From positions 1 through 64,000 of the forward strand of contig CAZCVI010000004.1 in the NCBI GenBank assembly GCA_964502145.1: a stretch of DNA of 64,000 nt. Reading direction: 5' to 3'. The stretch comes from CAZCVI01 sp964502145. Its GTDB lineage: Bacteria > Acidobacteriota > Aminicenantia > UBA2199. Positions 7,469-15,895 of the stretch are shown piece after piece (position 1 is the stretch's first letter; every line of letters begins with the position of its first letter). The position numbers and the translations under genes were made by a program. Under the pieces are notes generated by a model that did no database searches, was not told where the DNA came from, and saw nothing but the letters and a program-made list of their open reading frames with translations.

Positions 7469-9493
7469 ATGAGCGATAACGCTATTAATCATCCGCACGA
7501 CAGAACTGGAATTGATCAGATGCTTGAACTTTTAAGCTGTATAATCGAAGGTCAAACCGCCATGTATATCTCTACCCCGATTACCACTGGGAATCGTTTT
7601 GTCCAATGGTATAAAGAACATGGTGCCAAACTGGACAGGGAAAGCAAAAAATATCACGACGAACATTTCCAAAATGTTGTTCTTCCGAACCTGGAAGAAG
7701 GGAAAAAAAAGATAACCCATTTGCGCCAACAATTGAATTCCTTCCTGATAGACCCGACTCAATTCCATTACCCGGAGTGGACCCAGGATGATTTTCGTTT
7801 CTTCTGGGGAAACGTGATCCAAAGGCATGTGAAAACCATCGTGTTTTTGGATGGTTGGCAATACAGCAAGGGCTCGGCATTCGAATTTCTTGTGGCTACC
7901 CATGCGGGTATAAAGAAACTATCTGAAGACCTCTGTGAACTTGACCCGCAAACGGGAAAAACATTAATAGAACAGGCAATCGCTGAATACCATAAAAATT
8001 CACTGCCAACGGATTACCTAGAACGAATAACGGGAGAGTTGGAGCGGGATCATGCCTGGGAGGTTGAAAAAAAAAATGTTATAGCTATCCATAGCACTTC
8101 AAAACGGGAGACCAAGGATTATTTCAAAGATGAGATTTTAGATAGCCTATCAAAGGTGGGCAATGTGGCGCAGTTTGTGAGTTTTGGCGCGGATATCACT
8201 TTACCGCAACGTTTTTCGCGGGTGAAGGGTTTCGAACCGAATTTTTACTTTTCTACCCCGGAAAAGGCGATAGCCAATCTGTTGGAAACTTCACCGGAAG
8301 GCACTGTTAATATTCGTAGTTTTTCCCCGGGGAACCCGAAAGGTGAACCGCTTGTTTATGGACTCAGGGACATTGATGAGATTAAAAAAATTCTACATCA
8401 GAAAGCATTGGAAAATAAAATTACGATAGTGAATGAAACGATAAACATCACGGATGGGGGAGTATCGGGTGTGCTGATTGGAAATGTCTTGGAATTTTCA
8501 CCGGGGGATACGCCAAAATGTGTGGATAAACCGGGAGTATGTAGATTATCTCGCCAGTTGGGGTTGCATATCTTGGAAAATGTGTATGGCTTCCATCCGC
8601 TGCTGAATTTCCCTTTACCCTACCGGGTGGAATTTAGTATTCATCCGCAGAAACGGGGGCTTCGGCAGGAACATACAATCTTATGGGAACTTGAAGAGGT
8701 GAATGCACCAGATATGGAACCGGAAATGAGTTGGCCCAATAATTTCAGTCGTTTGCTGGGGGATAAAGCTTATGGACTTTTGATAGCGGATGCCATCGGA
8801 CTGCCCGTTCCTCTAACCACGGTGATCACACGTCAAATCGCGCCGTTTACATTGGGAAGAAAAACCGGAACTGCGGAGATATGGCTGCGAACCTGTCCAG
8901 AATTTCGTGTTCCAGGTAAATATCCCACCTTTTTTGGGTGGCGCGATCCTTTTTTATTAATGGCTGAAGAAGATGCAAAATTAGAAAAGAACCGGGATTT
9001 ATGTCAGATTGTTTCGGTGCTTTCGCAAGAGGCCGTTCACCCAGAATTTTCTGGCTCTTTGTTAACCACCCATGCGGATGGCAGTGAACCGTTTATCGAA
9101 GGGGTGTCTGGGCGGGGGGATCTGTTCATGGTAGGGGAGGTCGCGCCAATGTCTCTGCCAAACGAAGTGAAAACTGCGGTTAAAAAGATTTACGACATGG
9201 CATTTAAAATTCTGGGACCCATTGAAATAGAATGGGTCCACGACGGGGAAAAAGCCTGGGTAGTGCAATTGCATAAAAGTAAAACCATGACGGTGAGTGA
9301 AATTATTTATCCCGGTGAACCGAAGGGGTTCTTCAGATTCCAGGTAAAAGAGGGCCTAGAAGCGCTACGAAAATTAATTCCAAGACTGAAAGAAGAAGCG
9401 CTGGGTATTATCCTGGTAGGAGATATCGGAATAACCAGTCATTTCGGTGATATTGTAAGAAAGGCGGAGATTCCTGCAAGGTTGGAAAAATAA
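7469..9493 (+). CDS. Nucleoside-deoxyribosyltransferase-like / PEP-synthase-like fusion
   Basis: 674 aa, soluble. Residues about 30-150 look like the nucleoside 2-deoxyribosyltransferase/DUF4406 fold: a first strand with MYISTPITTG and later FLDGWQYSKGSAFEFLVA, which matches the family's LDGW..SKGA..E pattern with its candidate catalytic Glu. Residues about 210-674 recall PEP-utilising enzymes. IRSFSPGNPKGEP and ITDGGVSGV are nucleotide-binding-like, EIEWVHDGEKAWVVQLHKSK matches the ATP-grasp end of PEP synthase, and the protein stops shortly after GITSHFGDIVRKAEIP, which resembles the phospho-His swivelling motif (G.TSH...VAR...IP). Phosphotransfer coupled to nucleoside or NAD-like chemistry is inferred only. 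The ATG at 7469 is preceded by AGGAG at 7 nt; the ATG at 7463 is too close to it. Confidence 0.7.
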   Translation: MSDNAINHPHDRTGIDQMLELLSCIIEGQTAMYISTPITTGNRFVQWYKEHGAKLDRESKKYHDEHFQNVVLPNLEEGKKKITHLRQQLNSFLIDPTQFHYPEWTQDDFRFFWGNVIQRHVKTIVFLDGWQYSKGSAFEFLVATHAGIKKLSEDLCELDPQTGKTLIEQAIAEYHKNSLPTDYLERITGELERDHAWEVEKKNVIAIHSTSKRETKDYFKDEILDSLSKVGNVAQFVSFGADITLPQRFSRVKGFEPNFYFSTPEKAIANLLETSPEGTVNIRSFSPGNPKGEPLVYGLRDIDEIKKILHQKALENKITIVNETINITDGGVSGVLIGNVLEFSPGDTPKCVDKPGVCRLSRQLGLHILENVYGFHPLLNFPLPYRVEFSIHPQKRGLRQEHTILWELEEVNAPDMEPEMSWPNNFSRLLGDKAYGLLIADAIGLPVPLTTVITRQIAPFTLGRKTGTAEIWLRTCPEFRVPGKYPTFFGWRDPFLLMAEEDAKLEKNRDLCQIVSVLSQEAVHPEFSGSLLTTHADGSEPFIEGVSGRGDLFMVGEVAPMSLPNEVKTAVKKIYDMAFKILGPIEIEWVHDGEKAWVVQLHKSKTMTVSEIIYPGEPKGFFRFQVKEGLEALRKLIPRLKEEALGIILVGDIGITSHFGDIVRKAEIPARLEK

Positions 9494-9535
9494 ACCAGGT
9501 ATTTCTACCTATACCAAAATAAGTATTTAGAGTTA

Positions 9536-9564
9536 TTGACTTTTTAGAAGGAATGATTTACTCT
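9536..9564 (+). promoter_or_regulatory. Possible promoter of the TPR membrane protein
   Basis: TTGACT, a 17-bp spacer, then TACTCT (weak -10). The start would fall near 9571, just before the AGGAGG at about 9577. Confidence 0.45.
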
Positions 9565-9589
9565 ATTGAGAAAAAGGAGGATGACGCGT

Positions 9590-12430
9590 ATGGACATTAA
9601 GGAACTGAAAAAGAAAAGTTATCATTGGTCGGCGGCGAATTATACTCTTTATAAACGCATCTTGGCGTGTCTTCTGCTTGTTTTGTTAGTCACTATTGTA
9701 TTTGTTGAGATTTTGACCTCCCAATCGGTCTTGTGGAGAAGTTTTTGGTTAGAAAAAAACCCAGTCATTCACTGGCTAGTACTGGGCTTGGTTGTTTTTC
9801 TGGGATTGATGGTGATGGGTTGGCTTCTTTTCTTCAAGTGGTATTCTATCTGGTTTCGATATCTGGCTTATTTTGGAGCATGGGTATACTCGTTACTTAG
9901 AAGAATGTGGTCGATCTGGTGGATTAAGTTTCTATGTCTTTTAATCGCGGTTCACTTGGTTCAGTGGGGGAGATATGCATTGGTGTACAACAATAAAGGA
10001 AGATTTAATTTGATCGATTTTTTAAGGTCAGCCTTCATTGTAAAGACATTGGGTATTTTAGCGCTATTCCTCATTTTTTATGGGATATATAAAGCCAGAA
10101 AGCAGGTCAGTGTATCTGATTTCAAGAATTATACGGGAATAGAAGATAAAGAATTGGATGGGGCTGTTAAAGGGATGGGGTCACGGATTTTAAAGGAGAT
10201 GAACCGGGTTACTAAACTTGTGCAAACCATTGATGAAATACAGCCAGATAAACCCAAGAATAATTTTGAATTGCTTGGACCCAAAGTAGATATCTTGGAT
10301 TATGGAAAGAATTTGACTGAAATTGTTGGTTCGCAAACAGACATAACCATCGGGCCATTTTTTAAAATCCCCCTGGCTCCTTTAATCAATTTTCTTTCCC
10401 GTCTGCTACATGGCCCAAATCTTGATGGTGGTCTTTATAGCAGTGGTGAAAAATTAATATTGGACGTGCAATTAAAGGGTGGCAAATTTAATGGGGCCTG
10501 GAGTGTGAACAGTGATGAACTTGAACCCGATATACCCTCTTCAAAAAATGAAAAAGTGATTAAGATGATCGAAGTACTGGTCTTCAAAATTTTTGCTTAT
10601 TTAGGAGGTAGCGGCTCGCCACGGTGGCAGGCGGTCAAATATTATACTGAAGGACTCAACCACTACCGCGAAAGCGCACGGACAAATGCAAACGAAACGA
10701 TTAATCTAATAAAAGCCAAAAAGGCGTTTGGACTTTCTTTAAGAGATGATGGTGAGTTTTTCCAATGTTACTATAACCTTGGTGTCGTTTACATGCGACT
10801 TGATAGCTTGGATGCGGCGGAAACGGCCTTTCGAAACGTACTGGGATTGGAATCCTGTAATTATTACGGTTATTATCAACTGGCTTATATCTATTATACT
10901 CAAAAAAATTATGCCCATGCCCAATGGTTCTGTGAAGAGGCGTTAATGATTTGTCCCTCTAAGGCCTGTCATTGGAATTTATTGGCAAATATCAAGTTTA
11001 GAAGGTGGGTGGAAGAAAATCATATTAATCAGGATTATACTACCAAGTTCGATTTACCAGAAGATGTTTTGGATGATTTCATGAATGCATCAATGCTGGC
11101 ATGGCGAGTATTATGCAAAGGGATTATAAAAGGGGAAAAGTTAACAGACCATAAAAATAAAGCCATGATTTTTATCCGTAACTTGGCCAAGATGAGAGGG
11201 ATACAAATCGACCCAGAAAGCCGCTCCCTTTTCAAACAAGCGCTTTTTTTAGAACCAGATAACAATGATCTTCTTTTTGAACTGGGAAAATCGTTCTATC
11301 GCAGAGGGAAAATAAAAAAAGCATATGATGCCTTTAAACAGGTTTTTGAAGATAATAACGAAATTGAAGAACCCTGTACTTTTTGGGCGTTTTATTTGAG
11401 TGTAAATGCAAAACAATACAATAGTACAAAGAAAAAAAAGAAAGTATTAAGAAAAATGTATAAAGAAGGTGTTGAGCAGAGCTATCTCCATTTTTTGGAA
11501 TGTGTCTCTAAAGAAATTAATAATCCTGATGACCCCCTGGAAGAAGACGATGCTGATTTCGAACAGAATTTTGAGAGAAGCAAGACGCTTATTATAGATG
11601 ATTTGAATCACATGGGAATGAAAAGTGAAGCCAAACAAATCGAATTTATTCCTAAATTAAGAAATATGGAAAAACGTTTTAAAGATGTTACAAATCGCAT
11701 GCTACGATACTGTTTTAACTGTGACGACAAGTCTATTGGCAATTGCTGGTTCAAAAAATTTCTGCAAATACTGGAAGATAAGACGAAAACCAATTCGAAG
11801 TGGTGGTGGACAAGGGCTCAAACAAGATTATTTTTTGCCCGAAAAATATTGAAAGAAGCTAATACTGAAAAATTATGGAAAATTGTGATTCCTTTTCTAA
11901 CAAAAACCATTAAAATATTAGCACAAGAAAATCCCAATGAAATAAAATTACTGGGATTGAACAGATATTTGGCGGAGGCATATTTCCGACTGAAAGAGTA
12001 TGAACGAGCCATACATTTTGCCAGGATAGCCATTCGGTTAGATCCCTATGACTTTAATGTACGTCGACTTCTGGGAGAAATTTTTTTTGATTTAAAGGAT
12101 TACTCCACCGGACTGGATGAGTTGGTAATAGGTTTTAACTGTGGTCTCCAACTGGATCTGGATATACTCAATAAAATGGGAGATGCATATCAAGAAAAAT
12201 TGAAAATAGTGAGCGACGCCAAACAAAAAGAAGAGGTGTTAAAAAAGGCCATAGATTTATTTTCTATGGCGTTGACAAAAATCGAAGACAAGTCTTATAA
12301 GGAAACAGAGGGGGAATATCTTCCATTACTGATATCTATTCATCATTATCTGGGCGTTTTTTATGCGGAAATGAAAGACTCTGATAAGTCGGATTTACAC
12401 TCCCAAATCGCTCGAGGAATGGGATATTGA
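9590..12430 (+). CDS. Membrane-anchored TPR protein
   Basis: 946 aa. The first ~165 residues contain about four hydrophobic segments (for example LACLLLVLLVTIVFVEIL and LALFLIFYGIY). A soluble region follows. TPR units are recognisable by their helix-pair spacing around residues 385-460 (YYNLGVVYMRLDSLDAAETA), about 570-610 (LLFELGKSFYRRGKIKKAYD) and about 790-850 (YLAEAYFRLKEYERAIHFAR). TPRs usually mediate protein-protein contacts; no enzymatic motif is seen. ATG 9590 was chosen because AGGAGG lies 9 nt before it; earlier in-frame codons overlap that site. It follows the fusion gene on the same strand, 96 bp away, and may be co-transcribed as well as using its own promoter. I cannot name the family. 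Confidence 0.8.
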   Translation: MDIKELKKKSYHWSAANYTLYKRILACLLLVLLVTIVFVEILTSQSVLWRSFWLEKNPVIHWLVLGLVVFLGLMVMGWLLFFKWYSIWFRYLAYFGAWVYSLLRRMWSIWWIKFLCLLIAVHLVQWGRYALVYNNKGRFNLIDFLRSAFIVKTLGILALFLIFYGIYKARKQVSVSDFKNYTGIEDKELDGAVKGMGSRILKEMNRVTKLVQTIDEIQPDKPKNNFELLGPKVDILDYGKNLTEIVGSQTDITIGPFFKIPLAPLINFLSRLLHGPNLDGGLYSSGEKLILDVQLKGGKFNGAWSVNSDELEPDIPSSKNEKVIKMIEVLVFKIFAYLGGSGSPRWQAVKYYTEGLNHYRESARTNANETINLIKAKKAFGLSLRDDGEFFQCYYNLGVVYMRLDSLDAAETAFRNVLGLESCNYYGYYQLAYIYYTQKNYAHAQWFCEEALMICPSKACHWNLLANIKFRRWVEENHINQDYTTKFDLPEDVLDDFMNASMLAWRVLCKGIIKGEKLTDHKNKAMIFIRNLAKMRGIQIDPESRSLFKQALFLEPDNNDLLFELGKSFYRRGKIKKAYDAFKQVFEDNNEIEEPCTFWAFYLSVNAKQYNSTKKKKKVLRKMYKEGVEQSYLHFLECVSKEINNPDDPLEEDDADFEQNFERSKTLIIDDLNHMGMKSEAKQIEFIPKLRNMEKRFKDVTNRMLRYCFNCDDKSIGNCWFKKFLQILEDKTKTNSKWWWTRAQTRLFFARKILKEANTEKLWKIVIPFLTKTIKILAQENPNEIKLLGLNRYLAEAYFRLKEYERAIHFARIAIRLDPYDFNVRRLLGEIFFDLKDYSTGLDELVIGFNCGLQLDLDILNKMGDAYQEKLKIVSDAKQKEEVLKKAIDLFSMALTKIEDKSYKETEGEYLPLLISIHHYLGVFYAEMKDSDKSDLHSQIARGMGY

Positions 12431-12442
12431 GAATAGCAACCG

Positions 12443-12465
12443 CCAACGGATTAATCCGTGCCTTA
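12443..12465. other. Short palindrome between convergent genes
   Basis: ACGGATTAATCCGT is a perfect palindrome between the convergent ends of the TPR gene and the sugar-transferase gene. It resembles the CCACGG/CCGTGG hairpin of the repeat elements but lacks a T-run, so it is at best a weak terminator or repeat remnant. Confidence 0.4.
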
Positions 12466-12512
12466 AGCAATTTTATTTATTTTTTGGCTACAAGGAAGTG
12501 GTGGAAAAAGAA

Positions 12513-13907
12513 TTAGAATGCATTTTGTCTGGCTTTTTTACCGAACAGGGTTAGGAATATAATCTTGATGTCCAGCCAGAAGCTCCAGTTTTTTATATAC
12601 CAGAGGTCATGGCGGGTGCGTTGGATTTTTTGCTCGTTTTTTTCCGTGGGGCCTCTCCAGCCATTAACTTGGGCCCATCCGGTAATACCGGGTTTGATAT
12701 AGTGACGTATCATGTATTGACTGACTTCGTGCTGGAGTTTATTGTCCAGGTAAATGCGATGGGGTCTTGGGCCAACAACACTCATTTGACCTACTGCGAC
12801 ATTAAAAAATTGGGGGAGTTCATCCAGGTTAATTTTTCTCAGGATGCGTCCGATGGGTGTGATCCGGGGATCGTTTTTGCTAGTAGATTGGGTATCATCG
12901 TTTATCTCGGGATGATACATGGTGCGGAATTTCAAAAGATTAAATACTTTCCCACCCTTGCCCACACGCCCAGCTTTATATAATATGGGGCCCTTGGATG
13001 TCAGTTTCACGGCTATGGCAATAAGAATTAAAAGTGGCAGGGTTAAAATAATGGCGAATATCGAAAAAAATAGGTCGAATACACTCTTGTACTTCGAATT
13101 GTAGTATCTATCCAAGGGAGTTTCATTGATATTAATAATCGGGATATGATTGACTAGGTGTACATCACATTGCTTTTCGAATAGTCTGTAAAAAGCGGGC
13201 ACCATCCGGACACGAATACCATAATAATCGGCATATTCGACTATTTTCAGGATATCCTTTTCGGAATATGAGGACACCACAATAAATAATTGGTCAAAGG
13301 TATCGTTCTGTAAAATAGTCTCGATTTCCGGTACTTTTCCCACTACCAGTTGATTGTCCACCTTGTTTTCTAATTCTTCGCTTAAAATATAAACCACAAC
13401 CTCGTAATCAAGCTGGGAATCTTTTTTTAGAACAGTGGAAAGCTCAATAGCAGAGTGATCATCACCAACAATAAGAACCTTGCGCCGCAGGGGGCTTATT
13501 CTTTTAAACCAGAGGAATAAATAAAAAAATAGCAGGTGCGAGAGGAGCAGGAAAATAAAAAAAGTGAGGATAGTCCCATAAGTGAGAATTCGCGAGTAGG
13601 CGAAGTCTTTTAAAGCAAAGGCAAAGGCAGATATTAAACCGGTAAAAAGTGCGATATTAATAAAATTTTTTTTTAATTCAAGTATTATCCCGCGGTTTAT
13701 TTCCATGCTGTATTTGGTGATGATGACATTGATAAATATCCACAGGAAGTTAGACACTATCAACAGCGTTAAATAATGATCTTTGTTGCCTCCCTCATGG
13801 AAATTGATCTTCTTGATGACACAGGCAAAAAAGATAAAAATGGCGTTAAGTAACAGCAAATCCATCAGAATAATTCTGATGACCGGTGTATGTCTTTCTT
13901 TCATCAT
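12513..13907 (-). CDS. Polyprenyl-phosphate sugar-1-phosphate transferase (exopolysaccharide initiation)
   Basis: 464 aa. The N-terminal half has four to five membrane helices followed by a Rossmann-like CoA_binding_3 domain (KVLIVGDDHSAIEL, about 140-155). The C-terminal bacterial sugar transferase domain (PF02397) has the re-entrant membrane helix (about 275-305), KFRTM, INLDELPQFFNVAVGQMS and VGPRPH motifs. Enzymes of this WbaP/ExoY/WcaJ type load the first sugar phosphate onto undecaprenyl phosphate at the inner face of the cytoplasmic membrane, starting assembly of a repeat unit. The sugar cannot be read from the sequence. ATGs at 13907 and 13904 are equally possible. It has its own strong promoter and ends convergently with the TPR gene. 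It is the natural first step for the glycan built by the cluster to its right. Confidence 0.92.
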   Translation of the reverse strand: MMKERHTPVIRIILMDLLLLNAIFIFFACVIKKINFHEGGNKDHYLTLLIVSNFLWIFINVIITKYSMEINRGIILELKKNFINIALFTGLISAFAFALKDFAYSRILTYGTILTFFIFLLLSHLLFFYLFLWFKRISPLRRKVLIVGDDHSAIELSTVLKKDSQLDYEVVVYILSEELENKVDNQLVVGKVPEIETILQNDTFDQLFIVVSSYSEKDILKIVEYADYYGIRVRMVPAFYRLFEKQCDVHLVNHIPIININETPLDRYYNSKYKSVFDLFFSIFAIILTLPLLILIAIAVKLTSKGPILYKAGRVGKGGKVFNLLKFRTMYHPEINDDTQSTSKNDPRITPIGRILRKINLDELPQFFNVAVGQMSVVGPRPHRIYLDNKLQHEVSQYMIRHYIKPGITGWAQVNGWRGPTEKNEQKIQRTRHDLWYIKNWSFWLDIKIIFLTLFGKKARQNAF

Positions 13908-13948
13908 AAGTTCTTGGGTCTCCTTGGTCGCTTTTTGACCAATATATG

Positions 13949-13977
13949 ATTATATATCCAATCGCGTCTGATTTCAA
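13949..13977 (-). promoter_or_regulatory. Sigma70 promoter of the initiating sugar transferase
   Basis: On the minus strand: TTGAAA, a 17-bp spacer, then TATAAT (perfect -10). The leader is about 35 nt. Confidence 0.75.
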
Positions 13978-14036
13978 TATACTTGCCCAAATATTACACA
14001 GAATAAACGGCTGACACGCATCAAAAAATCCTGTGT

Positions 14037-14073
14037 GAATCTGTTTAATCAGTTAAATCTGTTCAATCTGTGG
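14037..14073. repeat. Short 9-bp-period direct repeat (AATCTGTTN type)
   Basis: Four consecutive 9-bp units (GAATCTGTT, TAATCAGTT, AAATCTGTT, CAATCTGTG). It has the same 9-bp period as the palindromic elements elsewhere but a different core word. It lies between the DUF354 gene stop and the next promoter. Confidence 0.7.
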
Positions 14074-14082
14074 ATAAAAAAA

Positions 14083-15168
14083 CTAGCGGAATTCTTTTTG
14101 ATACGCGGGGTTTTCTTTGAGGGTGGCGAGGCTGTGGGGATAGGTATCGATTAACCAGGTCATAAAGGCGGTCACGTCAATGGTTTCCGCGAGCATTTTT
14201 TGGCGTTTTTGTTGCCATTCTGCGCGCAAATTGGGGGTGGTCAGTAATTGAAGGGCTTTTTGCAGTGATTCTTCTTGGTGTGCGTGGGATTCGGAATAAT
14301 TAAACACCAGCCCATATTTTTTTTCTTCTTCGTCTGTATACCCGCGTCCCTGGTTGTCCAGATATATAGCGGGCGTACCCAGCACGGCACTTTCGGAAGC
14401 CATGGTCGCGCTCTCGCCGTACAAGAGACTGGCATAAGCCAGGACATGGTGCATTCTTTCCGGTGCAATTTGGATTTGGTAGGGTTTTAGGTCTATGGGT
14501 AATGGGGCTTCGGAGGAAATAAAAACGCGGGCGTGTTGGGATAAACGATGCACTGCCTCCCGTTTTATTGCCATACTAATTCCCGAATGGCCGAGATCAT
14601 GGGACGCTTGCCAGTTCACAAAACGAAGCACAACATACGGTTCATCTGGTTTTATCTGCAAATCGGTATAAATAGAGGGATCAGGGGTGAAGTAAAGGGG
14701 GTGCAAGTAGGTTAATTCCATCACCCCGTCAAACTTGAAATGATTTTTGCCCAGATATTTCTTAAAACACCGGGGGGTACAATACATACTGGCAAACGGA
14801 CGGGTAATAGCGAGCATGAGACCCGCATTCTCGGTATCTTGAAAATTAATCGCGGGTTTTCCTAGCAGCCAGGCGACATGATTGGGGTAGGGGGTGCCGA
14901 AACTGAGAAATATATCGGGTTTGGTTTTTAAAGCGATCTTAAGAATTCTGTGGTCTGCGAGAGGGATATATAGGAGCTTACCCAAGACATGGCCGGAACC
15001 TTTCCCACGATCATAATAATGTTCTCCATATGCTTCCAGCAGTTGTTGGGCGGGGAAACGGTTTCTGGCAGTAATAATAATGTGATGGCCTTTTTGGCGC
15101 AACAGCTTTATACAATTCTTAAAATAGTGAACGTGAGCGGGATGATTGATATCAAAGAGTATGTTCAT
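14083..15168 (-). CDS. DUF354-type glycosyltransferase-like protein
   Basis: 361 aa. The N-terminus MNILFDINHPAHVHYFKN is typical of the DUF354 family (PF04007), a GT-B-like fold related to UDP-sugar transferases/epimerases. A second conserved segment ASLLYGESATMASESAVLGTPAIYL corresponds to the nucleotide-sugar site of GT-B enzymes. A role in adding a sugar or making a sugar precursor for the surface glycan is likely. It starts 9 nt after the preceding methyltransferase gene with no ribosome site, so translation is probably coupled. It is the last gene of the 22228-14083 run. Confidence 0.8.
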   Translation of the reverse strand: MNILFDINHPAHVHYFKNCIKLLRQKGHHIIITARNRFPAQQLLEAYGEHYYDRGKGSGHVLGKLLYIPLADHRILKIALKTKPDIFLSFGTPYPNHVAWLLGKPAINFQDTENAGLMLAITRPFASMYCTPRCFKKYLGKNHFKFDGVMELTYLHPLYFTPDPSIYTDLQIKPDEPYVVLRFVNWQASHDLGHSGISMAIKREAVHRLSQHARVFISSEAPLPIDLKPYQIQIAPERMHHVLAYASLLYGESATMASESAVLGTPAIYLDNQGRGYTDEEEKKYGLVFNYSESHAHQEESLQKALQLLTTPNLRAEWQQKRQKMLAETIDVTAFMTWLIDTYPHSLATLKENPAYQKEFR

Positions 15169-15177
15169 GGGGGTGGG

Positions 15178-15864
15178 TTAATTATGCCGTGTTTTAATGG
15201 CCATCAATGATTTGGTAAAGAGGAAGGACCGTTCTTTGATAATCTGGGCATCGGGAAATAAGCTTTTCATGTCTTTGACGGTTAATAAATTCCAATCTGG
15301 ACTGGTGCGGGCAAACCAGAATTTGCGAAAGAACTTGATGATTTTAATTTGCCATTTCCGGGGCAGCACAACCAGAATAACGGGCAATCGGGAATGACTT
15401 TCCAAGGGGAAATATTTATACGGGGTCTGGACAAAATAACCTTTGGTTGCACGGCGGATTTCATCGGCAAACGCGTGTTGTCGTTTTTGGGCCATAAGTT
15501 TGAACTCTTTATTGGTGTCGATTCGTTCCATATCTTTTTTATCGATGGTGACGTGTTCGATCACGGAAGAACAAAAGATAATATCGAAATAGTGGTCGGC
15601 AAAAGGGATTTTACCGCTTTCGTCCAAGAGGATGGTTTTGTATCCTTTTTGGGTGCATTTTTTCAATTTGATGGGGTCGATATCGGCGCTGTATACATTG
15701 GTTTTAAAGGGCAGTAAACGACTGATATAGGTGCCATCCTCGCCGCCCAAATCCATGATTAAATCGCCTTCCTGCGGCAATAAGTAACGTTTGAAAATTT
15801 CGCCCCGTTTTTGTCGGCACTTGGCCTGATATCCTTTAAATTTTAAAAATTCTTTGATGTTCAT
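15178..15864 (-). CDS. Class I SAM-dependent methyltransferase
   Basis: 228 aa. LIMDLGGEDGTYISRLL is a SAM motif I variant (acidic strand end, glycine loop), followed by VYSADID and a CSSVIEHVT segment, as in Methyltransf_11-type enzymes. The substrate is unknown; the location between AsnB and a glycosyltransferase suggests a polysaccharide residue. The ATG at 15864 was chosen because the longer frame to 15927 would overlap the end of asnB and encodes no conserved residues. The Shine-Dalgarno is weak. Confidence 0.8.
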   Translation of the reverse strand: MNIKEFLKFKGYQAKCRQKRGEIFKRYLLPQEGDLIMDLGGEDGTYISRLLPFKTNVYSADIDPIKLKKCTQKGYKTILLDESGKIPFADHYFDIIFCSSVIEHVTIDKKDMERIDTNKEFKLMAQKRQHAFADEIRRATKGYFVQTPYKYFPLESHSRLPVILVVLPRKWQIKIIKFFRKFWFARTSPDWNLLTVKDMKSLFPDAQIIKERSFLFTKSLMAIKTRHN

Positions 15865-15895
15865 GGGTGCTCTATTTTGAATGGAATTAGAATGG

